Shown piece by piece: positions 35,959 to 47,913 of a stretch of DNA of 64,000 nt (positions are counted from its first letter, which is position 1; every line of letters begins with the position of its first letter). This stretch comes from Diphasiastrum complanatum. Its lineage: Eukaryota > Streptophyta > Lycopodiopsida > Lycopodiales > Lycopodiaceae. The notes under the pieces are model-generated. The model was not told the origin of the DNA. It saw only the letters and a program-made list of their open reading frames with translations, and did not search any database. Both the position numbers and the translations under genes were made by a program. The DNA is taken from positions 914,117-978,116 of the forward strand of contig CM055093.1 of the NCBI GenBank assembly GCA_029204225.1, given 5' to 3'.

Positions 35959-36868
35959 GTCAGATTGGGGACGAGTCAGTTGGTCAATAGTGTGATGGAT
36001 TCTCTGTATGAGCATTGTGTTTGCATGATACTTCGTGAGTCAAACCTAGTGGTTTGTTGGTGTGCTTGAGTGTGAGTCAAGGACAGAGTAGTAGGATATG
36101 CATAACATCTTTTGGACACTCCAAACGTTGCTACAAATTATTGTTTTCACTCATATCACATTTGAGCTTAAGGGAGAGAGTTAAAAATCAGAGTTAATCT
36201 AATATACATTTTATGTAAGCTCTAAATGTGATGATGTAATTATTGTACAATTTATTTGGTTTACTATATATGGTTGTGATCGGGACATGACCCATTAGGA
36301 TATATTGATCGGGCACTGATCCCGTAGACGACTACTTGGGTTAGCCGGGTAGCCACATGTAGGAAGAAATAAGCCTATACAAAGTTATTTATAGTACTTC
36401 CTATACTTGGGGGCATGTCCCAAGTTTGTCAGTCGAATTTGGCCATATTGGGCCCGACCTTAGTTTGACAGGTGGTAGGCCAGTTTAAGGACACCTGCCT
36501 TTACATGCAGTTTGTGAATACTCTATATGTACAGTGTTTCTTTGTAATCTATTATATTTTGTTGTCCTAAAGTGGCTTTTTTCACCTTTTACCGCAAATC
36601 TGCTAGGTTAACTGTCTGGAGACAAATCTCTGACATAAACCTCAAAATATCCGTGCTATATGCTTCTGACCAAAAATCTTTTGATAATTTCATCTCAGCT
36701 AGCATAGATCTGGCACTTTTCACAATCATACGATTCTTGCGCTCAGCTACACCATTGAAAAATACAGTTGCTATGTGAGCTTGCTGTGGAGGGTGTTTTT
36801 TGTCTGTGTTACTGTGTAGCATGATCTGTGTTCCTGTGCAAAGCAAATTCTAAGTTGGTATCAGAGTC
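35959..36868 (+). mobile_element. N1 element copy 2: 3' internal end, LTR and adjoining leader
   Basis: From CAGATTGGGGACGAG the sequence matches N1 copy 1 (about 21164 on), through the purine tract at 36171 and the LTR from about 36177. At 36565 the LTR is interrupted: about 225 bases of antisense copia integrase follow, then a different LTR-end-like sequence and TGGTATCAGAGTC (36856), a tRNA-Met-type primer site. The Tat-type element is inserted at its left edge. 36869-37084 is leader-like with no gene. Confidence 0.7.
36589..36790 (-). pseudogene. Copia integrase fragment
   Basis: The minus strand reads NGVAERKNRMIVKSARSMLA and KLSKDFWSEAY, the N-G-V-A-E-R-K-N-R and F-W-x-E-A blocks of the copia integrase core, which cuts and joins DNA ends. 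Only about 60 codons remain. It sits inside what would be the end of an N1 LTR, antisense to it. Confidence 0.75.
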
Positions 36869-37084
36869 GTACAAGGAGTGTACACAGTACAACATCGCCG
36901 TTGAAGAGAGCTTCGGGAGAACTGTCTTCTGAGAGTTCGGGGTTTACGGTGGGTTGAAGACGGAAAGAGAAGCACTGGTGCACGGTTTCTAGTTTATAGA
37001 GGCTTGCCAAGCTCAGCAGAGAAATTCTTAGCCTATGCATATCATCAGTCATGGAAAAATTTGGTGAAAAATTGACAATTTTGA

Positions 37085-37887
37085 AGCCAGTTCAAAATTG
37101 TCAATTCATATATGTTCTTCATCATATTGGAAAATTGCAACGCATTTCAATTTGACATATTTAGTGAGACATTTTGAAAATCCTATGTATTTAGAATTTT
37201 TTAACAACCAACAATGAATGAAATACATAATGTGTTTTATGATAGAATAACAACTGAGAGAAAAACTTTTAAAATCATAGATAACAATATTTCAATCATC
37301 TATACACATCGTGAAGATGTTATATAATTCAATGAATATGCGCTAGAAAAACTATTTATGATCCCTCTCAAATAATCACAACCACAATACAAAGTAATGC
37401 ATCACACGTGCCTGAAACGCAAAGTTGGTTGATGGAAGAAAAATTCCACCAAATACCAATATTAGTTATTGGTGCAAAGGTGATGCTACTTTCCAACATG
37501 GATATAAGAAAAGAGACTGTAAATGGAGCTATAGGGACAATTATGGAGCTAATTTTCAAAGAGCGATTTGAGGAAATCAAGTCAATAAAAGTGAAAATTG
37601 AAAACATGTGACTAGGTCAAATTTTGCAAAAGTAAGATACAATACACATATCTACTACAAGTCAACATTTCCTCTCACTCTAGCGTATGCCACGACAGCT
37701 CACAAATCCCAAAGGATGACAATAAAAAACACAACAATCTTGAACATTAAAAAAAAACTTCTGCCCTGCATTCACATATGTCATGCTCTCAAGAGTAACA
37801 AAAAGGAAAGATATTTTCATCATAATGAAATTACACTATTACATTTTCAACCTATCCTACTTCCAGAATGCACAACATGTTCTTGAT
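37085..37887 (+). pseudogene. Helitron helicase, C-terminal fragment
   Basis: The plus strand begins with CSSSYWKIATHFNLTYLVRH, homologous to the end of the minus-strand Helitron piece at 14081-14200. It continues after stops with IPILVIGAKVMLLSNMDIRK, GAIGTIMELIF and FPLTLAYATTAHKSQRMTIK. These are the late PIF1-like helicase motifs; the last is normally H-K-x-Q-G and the Gly is Arg here. Stops at about 37211 and 37608 break the frame. It is a second copy of the Helitron family of 13812-14700, now in the other orientation. Confidence 0.7.
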
Positions 37888-38127
37888 GAACTACAACCAT
37901 TTTTGCATAATAAGCTCATCAATTCACAATATGTCGATAGCAATTGAGGTACCATCTCTTTATTCGTAAATTTTATTTGCATGAATTTGAACAAGGTTAA
38001 TTAACTCAAAAGATTTTTTTTTTCTTTTATCGAATGTTTATTATAAACATTTCTAACTTGACAAATCATAACTTGTCTAATTTTACAAAAAATTGCTATT
38101 CAAAAACCAAAAGAAGAAGCAACAATT

Positions 38128-38700
38128 GACAACATCTCACTAGTTTTGTCGATGCCAAGATGGAGATCCAGGTATGTTTGGTCCAAGGCTGTATTTTAAG
38201 ACATGTTTAAAGATGTCTTGCTCATTTTCTCTTTGATTTTTGGACATGTATTCAATGATGTCTTTTTTTAGAACTACAGATTGTGTGTTGGAAGATAAGA
38301 GAATTGCTTGTCTAAGCTGGTACATAATCAATATATATGGAGTATACAATGTGAAAATTGAAAAAATGACCTAACTCTAATCTTAATGTAATCCAAAAAA
38401 TTCATTTTGCCATCATAAAAGCCATGGCCAAATGGAAATAAGAAAGTAAACAACGTTGTTTCCAAAGTAATTATTTTGTTGTTGTCTTGGTTTATTGGTA
38501 TTCCTTCAACATTGGTTGTAAATTGTATTGAGCGTTCATGTAGATTTCCTTTGCTATGTAATTGGAGGTTCGAGTATTGGTAGATGTTAATTTTTGAGTG
38601 TTTTTGGCTAGTGTGTCATGTCTTCCAAAATAGCATTATTGTGAATCATTGGATCTGTTTGCATTGTTTCAAAAGTTGATTCAAGTCGATCTTTATCAAG
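38128..38700 (-). pseudogene. Helitron-like N-terminal domain fragment
   Basis: In scattered frames the minus strand reads ETTLFTFLFPFGHGFYDGKM, NFLDYIKIRVR, and at 38140-38349 DIFKHVLKYSLGPNIPGSPSWHRQN. The L-F-P-x-G and I-x-G-S-P-x-x-x-x-Q-N blocks match the Helitron-like N domain that precedes the part kept at 14392-14688. It lies tail to tail with the helicase fragment at 37085-37887, so the pieces were rearranged. At least three frames are needed. Confidence 0.5.
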
Positions 38701-39962
38701 AAAATCTTTCATTGTGTTCTTAGATACCAAACATCCAGAGCAAGAGTATTATGTTTAGTTTCAAGAGCATGTTTAAACCTTTGTTCACAAACGCTATCTA
38801 CACCAATCAAACACAACATATCTATTTGGAAGAGTCCGAATGGAAACATCAATAAGCAAACTCTAAGTAGTAGAGTTGTGCGGTCATAATAATGGCTTGG
38901 AGGATTTTGTAAGATTGCTACTAATGGCTTCAAGTATTGCTATACGTAAACCACCCTCAGAAGAATTTTGACATTTCATGCAGACAAGGTCTCTTGGAGT
39001 ATTTATGATCTGGAGAAAGATCACAATATAAATGGCTGCGTACGAAGAGATTTGAAGTTTGAGCTTACTTGCTGCTATGCACTTATAGAAGCAAAGAGTG
39101 ACTCGATAATCACAAGGATGTGATTGAGATTTATATGCATAGTTACGGTACGAGGGAGAAAATTATTATTTTAGTGATTTGTGAGTGATTTAGTACATCA
39201 TCGAAATCAATCTTACATGATTGATGAATAGAATATTCATTCTTGGTGTAATGAGAGGCAGATAGAGATGTCGACGTTCCGTTGTATTTCAACTCCTCAG
39301 TGCCTATGTTGGATCTTGCAAAGCGTTTTGGAATAACAGCAATGCATTCAAATTCGCCACCTCTCATGACCAATGTGGAGGTGGGCTTGGATCATCCCAC
39401 AATTTGGTCGAGAGGTGAATGCTAATAAAAAGGGCATCAACTTACAACCAAAGATCATAAAGGATGGTCATTATATCTAGCTACAGGATGGTACATTGTC
39501 AAAGAAGAAGAACAAAATTATCCAAGAAGAATGGTACCGAGTTTATTACTCAGAATACAAGTGACCTCTCAATTGATACTCAAAGAGCGGTCTAAAGATG
39601 AGGCTGCGGATATTAGAAAGCCACCATATCGGAATATGAGCTAGAGAGATGCAAGAGCCAACATCACAACTACGATGCCTGGTTCTAGTGTTCAGAGGAA
39701 TGGTGTTGACGTTACAGTAGGTGGTATGGAAATTTTCTGCAAGGAGGGTTATTGAATTTAAATTCACTGATCATCACACAAGCAGAGGATTAATTGTATA
39801 TTCACACTCCAGAGTGCCAATAGGAAGTGGGTGCAAGATAGGTTGAGATAATGCCAACCCAACATCATGTATTAGAAAGGCTGGTTGATAGTTGTGCACA
39901 ATAAGAAAACGTCCTTAGAGGTTAGCAGAAGATACTTCAGGTTGTTGATTTTGAGTAACTAA
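38701..39962. other. No gene recognised
   Basis: 38990-39140 is shared in inverse with about 24290-24390. The rest shows short frames on the minus strand (38709-38933, 39143-39373, 39546-39767) without recognisable motifs. Confidence 0.3.
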
Positions 39963-41400
39963 TCAAATAAGGTCGGAGCATAAGGTCTCACAACATAAGG
40001 ATGGAACCTTTACGTTGCTCAATGCACAAGCATCATCAACTGCATGAACGACCTGTTCTTCGTACTCCTCAAATGTGTAACCAACGGACCAGATCCTGAA
40101 GAGTAGATCCGTCATAGTCGATGCGAAGGCCACCACCAATTTCAAGATATTTCATTCCTGCCCCAAGCAAAGAAAGCTCATAGAATATATGAGCTGCCTC
40201 GGTGACAGCCTCCTTTACAATGGATAAAGATGGAATCTGCGATCCAATATGGAAGTGGAGCAGCTGGAGAACATCTAACATTCCAACGTCCTTCAAAGTT
40301 TTGACAATACTCAAGATTTCAGATGCGGACAACCCAAATTTTCCCTTGTCTCCAGATGTGTCTCCCCAGTGGCCACTATGCTTTGTGGTTAATTTTGCAT
40401 GGACACCAATCACAGGCTGCACTTGAAGATACTGATCATTCATTTTAAGAACTATTTGTAGCTCTTCCTCCTACTCCAAAACAATGACGGAATTGAGCCC
40501 CAGCTGACGAGCTATTAGCGCAAGCTGCACATATTCTTCTTTGTAGCCATTGCAAATCAAAAGCGTATCAGGACCACAGGTCAAGACTCTGGTTCAGAAC
40601 CTGCCTCAAGTCCAAAAGTGAAGTTTCTACCAAACCTCACAGTGTCTTCAATTAGATACCTGTCTGGATTGCACTTCACTGCAAAAATGCCTTGGAAGCT
40701 ACCCCTATAGCCGTTGAGAAAAATGGCTCTCTAGGTATCACAGCCAAACTCATTATTACAACTGTGTTTCCAAATCTTTCTGCTTATCAACTCGACTCAC
40801 GAAAGAATAATTTCTGGCTTTTTCTTAATTCAAGTCAATTTTGAAGAATCGCCTTGATTTGACGAGAAAAACACTTAACATTATTTGGCCGCCCATCTTG
40901 GCTGATTACGGCCTCATCGTCATGATCTTGAATGGCCTCGATAAGAGCTTGCTATTTGAAGGTACTACCGATTTCAAGCCATTATAGGGAGGAAGCTGTG
41001 ATTGACTAAATGTCCCAACCCAAACGGTCCTGTATCATTAACAACAATAACAGGCTGCGATCGAAGATACTGACTCATTTTAAGAACTATTTGTAGCTCT
41101 TCCTCCTGCTCCAGATTAACAATGAAGGATTTGAGCCCCAGCTGACGAGCTATTAGCTCAAGCTGCACATATTCCGCATGTTTGTAGCCATTGCAAATCA
41201 AGCATCAGGACCACATGTCAAGATTCTGATTCAGGCTCAAGTCCAAAAGCAAAGTTTGTACCAAACCTCACAATGTCTTCAACTACATACCGATCTGGAT
41301 TGCACTTCATTGGAAATACGCCTTGGAAGCTACCCCGATAGTTGTTAAGAAGAATTGCAAAACCTCAAGCCTGCTCTTCAGAATCTCTAGAAAGCGAATA
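39963..41400 (-). pseudogene. ADC: Arginine decarboxylase (ADC/SpeA type) pseudogene, partly duplicated
   Basis: Arginine decarboxylase makes agmatine for polyamine synthesis using PLP. The minus strand keeps clear family blocks: [20 protein letters not shown] (about 41330-41270, with the PLP-binding Lys context), ICNGYKHAEYVQLELIARQL (41200), [19 protein letters not shown] (about 40390), [11 protein letters not shown] (about 40255), [13 protein letters not shown] (about 40130) and [19 protein letters not shown] (about 40070). The block from GSFQG through the SQPVI strand occurs twice, at 40980-41400 and 40420-40760, the second more damaged. Frameshifts near 40095, 40440 and 41215 and several stops destroy it. 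The family is about 700 residues; only the barrel domain is here. It is flanked by CACTA and Helitron DNA, so transposon-mediated capture is possible. Confidence 0.8.
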
Positions 41401-41702
41401 ATCAAAGGAGTGTTCATTTCTCCAGCCTCTTGGATTTATTGAAGTATTGCCATATTTGTGCAAGTTGTATTGAATTCACTGGGTCGTACGACCATATTTC
41501 TATCTCTTTTGATGAAAAAAATATGGCGCTCCCCATCTCCCATATATGATGTATTTACCAACAATCAAGCCACTCTTTACAGGACAAATTCTTCACAATC
41601 AGCGTCCATTCTTGCAAATCAGAGACGACAATCTCGAGAAAAAATAGGTGGTCTTTCACCTCGATTGTTCATATCCCAGATGGTGGTACGTGACTCAAGT
41701 CG

Positions 41703-42075
41703 CTCCTCAAAGTAAAAGAATTTTTGAAAATAGAGAACGTCGTGGAGGACATGGCGCTGCCAACTGATGCACCTCATGAACAAGATCGTGATGATGGATT
41801 CGATGACACATTTTTGAAGGATGATCATGTGCAAGCTTCACAAGTTAATGAACATGTTGAGCGCGAGGCATCATCATCGGATGGATCCATGAAACACGAC
41901 ACACCTTCTTGATCTCACTCATTGTCACCATCGCCATTAGCTTTTGAAGATCAGCTTATTAATAACGAAGCTATAGGAGATATTTGGGTAGAATTAGAGA
42001 TAGATTCATTTGGTTTGGCAGATTTTTCGCATGATGTTGCGTCAAATGATAACGATGAACCACCAAATGAATAAG
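41703..42075 (+). pseudogene. C-terminal end of a CACTA-associated ORF
   Basis: From about 41703 the plus strand reads FLKIENVVEDMALPTDAPHE, an acidic section, a TGA at 41910-41912, then SLSPSPLAFEDQLINNEAIG and ends NDNDEPPNE at 42073-42075. The last residues are repeated on the minus strand at about 53080-53108. Being immediately inside a CACTA terminus, this is probably the last exon of a transposon gene. Its family is not recognised, and 41440-41702 upstream shows only broken frames. Confidence 0.4.
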
Positions 42076-42639
42076 TGAGAGAATATGATGTATTTCAACT
42101 CATTGTAATATTAATCATATTGCTCACATATGCGACTACATGTTATTAATTGACTAGTTGACATCAAACAAGAAGTCGACGCATGTGATTACACAAATTG
42201 TGGTCATCATTTTTTTGTGATACATAAGTTTCTTTATTCACTTTTGCATATGGCAACCAATGTTGATAGAAAATGGAATTCAATGTGTTGATAGGTAACA
42301 AATTTCAATAGTGAGATCCATTTACACTCCGTAACATACCGTAGGTTATACCGAGGGGAATTTTTTTTCATCAGTCGTGATATTACCCTCGATTAGCAGA
42401 GTGTCTTGGAATGCCTCTTGGCCACCTTGACCCTCTCTATAACCCTCTTTATATCCCTCTCTATATGCCTCTCTATAACCCTCTCTATAAATGTTTGAAA
42501 AACAAGTTAAAATTTGGTAGGCTTATACCGAGGCCAAAAACCGGAACCTAGGCTCGAGCTTTCCGCTCCCCCCACGACTCGTTTAAAAAACCATCTTTCA
42601 AAAAAACACTAAAAAAAAGCCTTGGAAATTGCTAGTCCT
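42043..42639 (+). repeat. CACTA transposon end, copy 1 (inverse of 52507-53108)
   Basis: Reverse-complement match to 52507-53108 through AAGAAGTCGACGCATGTGA and the 12-base repeats at 42433-42490. It stops about ten bases before the CACTA terminus present in the other copy. Confidence 0.8.
42433..42490. repeat. Five tandem copies of a 12-base unit (CCCTCTCTATAA)
   Basis: The unit varies at two or three positions between copies. The same array, reverse complemented, lies at about 52667-52728. Its position inside a CACTA end suggests transposase-binding subterminal repeats. Confidence 0.75.
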
Positions 42640-43419
42640 TCCAAGAGTTTGTTGAGATCCGCTACTGCGTCTCTATAGAACGTCGCACAAAACATTGCGA
42701 GTTCTAACCTAATTATGAATTTACAAAGTACAAATAGGCCTTCACATGAATTTAGGCACTATAGTACATTTACATGTATAAAAATTGAAAATTTTTACAA
42801 TATAAACAGTAATTTTGGATAATGTGGTATCATGAGGATCCACAATAATAGCTCCAATTTTGACCAGATTCTTGGCAACAGCCAGTTGGTGAGTTCTTCA
42901 ATAGTCAAAAATATAGAGGAGCATTGTGTCTCAAGGAGAAGCCCCATTTCACGTGAAAATTTTGTGGTTATATAGCTTAGTGACTCGAGAGGTTTAAAAT
43001 GAACAATAAATGAAACCTTAGATAACAGCAGGATAATTTTGAATTTTTCTAATAAAAATTGGGGTCGAGTGACTATGCATTTCTAGTAGTTTCATTAGTG
43101 TATGTTGATCTCTTTACAACATGTACATTGGGGTAGAATTGCATCTACTCAAGGTAGCACAATGATGAAGTTGATGCAGTTTTATTAGTCTCATTAGTGT
43201 ATGTTGAGTTCTATACAACATGTACATTGGGGCAAGGTAGCACATTTGAGAATAAACATTTCCAAATGTTAGCTAATTGTCTAATACTTTCCCTTAAAGT
43301 CCATCTTGGTAACCTCGATGCATACAACAGTTATGCATGTGTAGATTCCATGACCACTTGCTCCTAAAGTCATGAACTTAGAATGTGGTGACTAGACCAT
43401 CACTCCCAAACTTCCAATC

Positions 43420-43421
<2 letters not shown>
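42640..43421. other. No gene recognised; upstream of the TNP2-like remnant
   Basis: 43080-43130 and 43190-43240 are imperfect direct repeats (CATTAGTGTATGTTGA-CTCT--ACAACATGTACATTGGGG). Otherwise featureless. Confidence 0.35.

Positions 43422-43483
<62 letters not shown>
43422..43483. repeat. (GA)n microsatellite, about 62 bp
   Basis: Uninterrupted, about 35 bases before the TNP2-like reading frame. Confidence 0.95.
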
Positions 43484-43486
<3 letters not shown>

Positions 43487-43516
43487 AAACTATGGATAAA
43501 TATACACATGTTGTAA

Positions 43517-45480
43517 TTGTTGCAGATGTCGAACATACCAAACTTAGTCCGCAAGAAATGCACTTGTAACTACAAGTGCAAACTCACTATTGGTGGTATG
43601 CAAATGGTCAGCATTAGAACCTATTATAAGCACTGTCACCAAGATACACTTGGAAACGTACATCCTTTGGTGAGGAGACAAATGCAAGAAACAACTAGGT
43701 CGACATGTGGTACAACGTCTACACAAAGCAGACAACGCTTTTCTAACTTGCGTAGAGAACCAAGAAGGGTATTGTGTAGGTGCATGTCTTATTGTGGTGG
43801 TGGACGAATGGTCGCTCCCTCCACTTTCAAAAAGCACCAAATGCTTCAACAAAATTTGTGTAATTTGGCTACCAATTTTGGTTTTCCTCCACCACAAGAA
43901 GAACATGAAGATATTCCCTCGAATGAAAATTTTGCTAATACTCTTTCTAACGAGGAAGCAATGTTTGACGAGATGGACAATTTGAGTGACGAATAGGAGT
44001 TTATTGAATTAACCTTATAGAGAGGTGTATCGAGTTGCAATCTCTGTGGGAAAAATTCCAGGCACCAATAGAATCTCAGGATGAGATGCTTCGAGTCTTG
44101 TTCGGAGATATGGGTGGAGCACGAGTTGGAAATAAAAACGACAGGAAGAAAAAGCCGAGTCTTAGTAAACTTTTGGTGCAACTCCCAGCGACATGGAATG
44201 GGGATCTCAATGGAGTGAAAATTCCAGCTTGTTGGAAGCAATTAAATGAATGTATTCTGGCCTAGGCATGATTGAAGTACAACATTTCAAGCTATGTACT
44301 GGCTCAAAGACTATACACATACTCCCGAGTTACTTCAACCCAGCAAAGAAGACAATTATACAAAAAATGTATTATATTGTGTGTGCGAAGATGTGCAAAG
44401 AAAACAAAAACTCAAGCGTGATTGCTTGTCATGTTGTGAGAAGTGCCCAAAATGTAGTCTACCAAGGAAAGACATAATTTCCTTTGACTATGCACCTATC
44501 AGTTCACAATTGCGATTATTGACAAAAAGTAGAACTATATGTCATGAACTGATGAGGATGTGGCGCAATAAGCATTGGTGGTTGGGGAAAGACCTACATG
44601 AGCATCATGAACATATATATGACTTTTGGGATGGTGAAAAATGTAGAGCCACACAAGAATTTTGGAATCCAAATTCAGTCTATAAATTGCCTATGATTTG
44701 TGAGAATTATTATTGTAAAAAGGCGTATGCAACATTTCTGAACAAGTTCAAGCACTTCAAGATGGATGGAATGAAGATGAAGGAGTATATGACTTTGTGA
44801 GTGAAAAATGTCGTGGTCATATCCAATGTGAAAGAAAATTGTGCAAGGTATGGATCTTGTAATTGCTAATCAATTGTTTTTTTTAGTTTTTTTATGAGTC
44901 TATGTAGTATTATGGAATTTAACTAAAATCATTTGTATTTGGTAGGGCGATCCTCGAAATTTTGCTCTGCTTCTACATTTTGATGGCTTTTAAGCATCTC
45001 GAACAACCCAAAAAGATTGTGGCGTGATTGAAATCACTATTCTTAATGCAAGAAAGGGCTTTACTGTAGATATTTTACCTGTGTTAGTTTTGCCCCTCAG
45101 TTGTAAGAAGCTTATTAAGAGCTCAAGTGATGTCTTTGGCGCATTTCTAAGACCATTGGTGGATGAATTAGAATCGACTGCTAGTCAAAGAGTAAGGCAC
45201 TTTGGACGAGTCACAATTTATAGGAGAGTCTTTTTTCGAGGAGAGTTGTATTCAATCAGTGATGGTGTCGTTGTTAAAGTTGATGAAAGTTCTACACATT
45301 GGGAATAGTGTGGGACATTGGAAGGCACGAATCACATCGTTTTTTTCCATGCAACACAATCGAGAGCATATGATTTTTTTTAGTGTAGAGTATTACAAAC
45401 AACATATCATAACTGAGAATGGTGAAGAAAGCTTGTTGATTGACTTTTCAAAAGGGTCGAGTCTTATTGCATATGAAACA
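43517..45480 (+). pseudogene. TNP2-like CACTA transposase, degenerate
   Basis: The first part (43517-43996) is Cys-rich: KKCTCNYKCKL, then CRCMSYCGGGRMVAPSTFKK, ending in an acidic tail. After shifts, 44294-44800 reads CLSCCEKCPKCSLPRKDI, YDFWDGEKCRATQEFW and YKLPMICENYYCKKAY. From 44945 it reads GDPRNFALLLHFDGF, a TAA, then ASRTTQKDCGVIEITILNAR and DVFGAFLRPLVDELE. The D-P-R-N-x-A-L-x-x-x-x-D-G-F block is the signature of plant TNP2-type transposases. The gene seems to have introns (GTATGG near 44849, acceptor near 44944) plus real breaks. It is cut at 45481 by repeat copy C, losing the rest of the catalytic domain. Confidence 0.7.
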
Positions 45481-45481
45481 A

Positions 45482-45729
<248 letters not shown>

Positions 45730-45765
45730 TGTGAGAAATTGGCAAAAATCTAGCGTGGTATTTTT
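45730..45765 (+). repeat. Truncated first LTR of the three-LTR element
   Basis: Thirty-six bases identical to the start of the LTR at 46337. It joins directly to interior sequence equal to 49966 on, with almost no microhomology. Confidence 0.8.
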
Positions 45766-46336
45766 ACTCACTTTTTTGAAAATCATGTTTTCACATGTTT
45801 TGAGGCAAATTGTAAACTCCTCTTGAGATTAAGTGAAGCATCCAAAGTGGACACTTACATCCTTGAGAGAGTAACTAGCCTAAAAAAGATCAAGATAGTC
45901 TTTGATATCAAGATTAGATCCATCATGGATATAGTTCATTGTATGTGGACTAGTCAAGCTAGAAAGCATAATCTTGATAATCATCATTGTTTCACATCTT
46001 ATGATCTTGATCTCCATGATCCTTATGAGGCTTGGAAGACTCAGATTTCTCTATTTATGGTGAATCCATCATGCAAGTGGAACTTTCAAGGCAAAGATCA
46101 TCATCAAGCATGGAGGAAGCCCATGATAATAGTGGCATATTGGTGGAGCACTCTTCAAAGGCATTGGCAAGAGATCTCTACCAAAGAAATCTTATCATGG
46201 ATATGGTGAGGGTGCTGCTATGATGGATCCCTTGGCTGATCTTCACTTCTTATGCATACCAAAGGATCCACTCAAAAAGATTTACAAACTTCTCAAGTGA
46301 TCTAGTACCTTTCCAAGCTACTTTTTTGAGGAGGAG
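45766..46336 (+). repeat. Duplicate of the element interior 3' end
   Basis: 571 bases equal to 49966-50536 with only a handful of substitutions (for example CATCATTG/CATTATTG). It includes the last 146 codons or so of the ORF as a fragment. Confidence 0.9.
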
Positions 46337-47156
46337 TGTGAGAAATTGGCAAAAATCTAGCGTGGTATTTTTTATGATAGAAGTTTGTAAGTAAATCTCA
46401 CATGTGTGGATGATGTTCCCACGTGTGGAGGATTGTAAAGTAAATCAAAATGTTTGATAAAGGGGTCTCATAGAATTTTATAGTCAAGCATTTAGGTGTA
46501 GGATGTTGATAGGGTCAAATTTGGCATAGATGGCAAATTATCCATTTCCACTTGTAATGCCAATATTGAGCCAAAATAGACCCAAACTTGTGCCAATTAG
46601 AGTGTAGACAAGTGTCATGCTTTTGTTTGATGAAGCTTAAGAGTTCCAATAGGATTTAGAGGTGGAACCTTGTGAGGTCCAATAGAAAATTGAGGTGTGC
46701 TTGAATATAGTCCAATAGAATTTAGAGGTGCATGGATCAATGGTCCAATAGGATTAAGAGGTGGCAAAGTGTGATCCAATCATAGTTAAGCATAGTGTTA
46801 GCTCATGAATCTATTAGTATCATTGTACTCCTCCTTTTGGATCTAATTGATTTTGAGATTGAGTGGATTTTGAGAGTCATTGAATTTCTAGCTTTCTCTC
46901 TCTACCCGAGAGCTCATGATGGTTTTTCTCTCTCTATCAGAGGAGAGCAGCTTGTTTTTACTTAGAATACTTTTGGAACACTTCCCACACGTGTGAGTGA
47001 GAGTTGGAAGTGATTGAATGCATGTAGTAGTGTGTTTTTGCCATAGAATCAAAGATGGATCTTGAATCTCAATCTAGTCTTGATCTTGGTGCATCTACAC
47101 ACCTTAGGAGATCACAAGTACATGTAGTGGACAATCCACACGTGTGAAATTCAACA
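46337..47156 (+). repeat. Middle LTR of the copia-type element
   Basis: 820 bp, TGTGAGAAATTGG to AAATTCAACA. It has the TG...CA ends of a complete LTR, and several CACGTG-like motifs (ACACGTGTGA near 46988 and 47137) could be bZIP/bHLH sites. Confidence 0.9.
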
Positions 47157-47169
47157 TGGTATCAGAGCC
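47157..47169 (+). promoter_or_regulatory. Primer binding site, tRNA-Met type
   Basis: TGGTATCAGAGCC immediately after the LTR, the plant copia consensus. Confidence 0.9.
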
Positions 47170-47913
47170 TACCTAAGGTTACCATGCATTTTGATCCATT
47201 TGAGTGAAAACTATTCATCAATCTTGAGCTAGAAATTGTCAAGGCCCATTTTCCTAGCTATCTTGTTCAATTTTGGATCAAAAGAGATCAAAAGGACATT
47301 GATTAGGTCTGAACTGGTACTGTACGGATTCAGGTGCTCAGACACGTGTGAGGAACATCCAATTTCAGTTTGGGAGTTCTCTTTCATGTTTGATCCAAAA
47401 ATCTTGCTAGATAGCTTGTTTTGAAGCTATTTATGTCTAGTTTCTGATGCAATCAGTTTCATTCCATTTGGTTGAGCCAATCAAAAGTTATAAGCTTTTG
47501 AAGAAGGTTAGGTAGGGCACCTAGACCTGGGTGGACACATTTGGTTTGGTCAAAAGATTGCTTGTTTGATCCAAAATTATAGTTGAATGCTTACCAATCT
47601 CATCTATATGTGATCAAGGCACTGTTTTGAGATCTTAGCCATTTTGTTTCATGCAATATCATTGTATTTGAGTCAAATTTGGTTTCTTAGTGTATTTCAC
47701 ACGTGCTAAGAGTGTTTTATCCTAACTTTGCCCATACTCCATCATTTGATGTGAAGTAGATCCAGTTTTGGAGAGATTGAGATAGCTAGTGAGAATCATC
47801 TCACAGTTTGTTGCAAGATCTTGCATAGGAGATGGTAGCACACCATTATTGGATCCTATAGTGAGAGAGAAGCAACATTTTTTGTTCATAACTTTTATTT
47901 ATCTCCACTTTAC

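Noticed and set aside
45823-46209. Separate gene encoding a 128-residue protein
   Set aside because: It is the duplicated 3' end of the 47914-50409 ORF left over in the three-LTR array.
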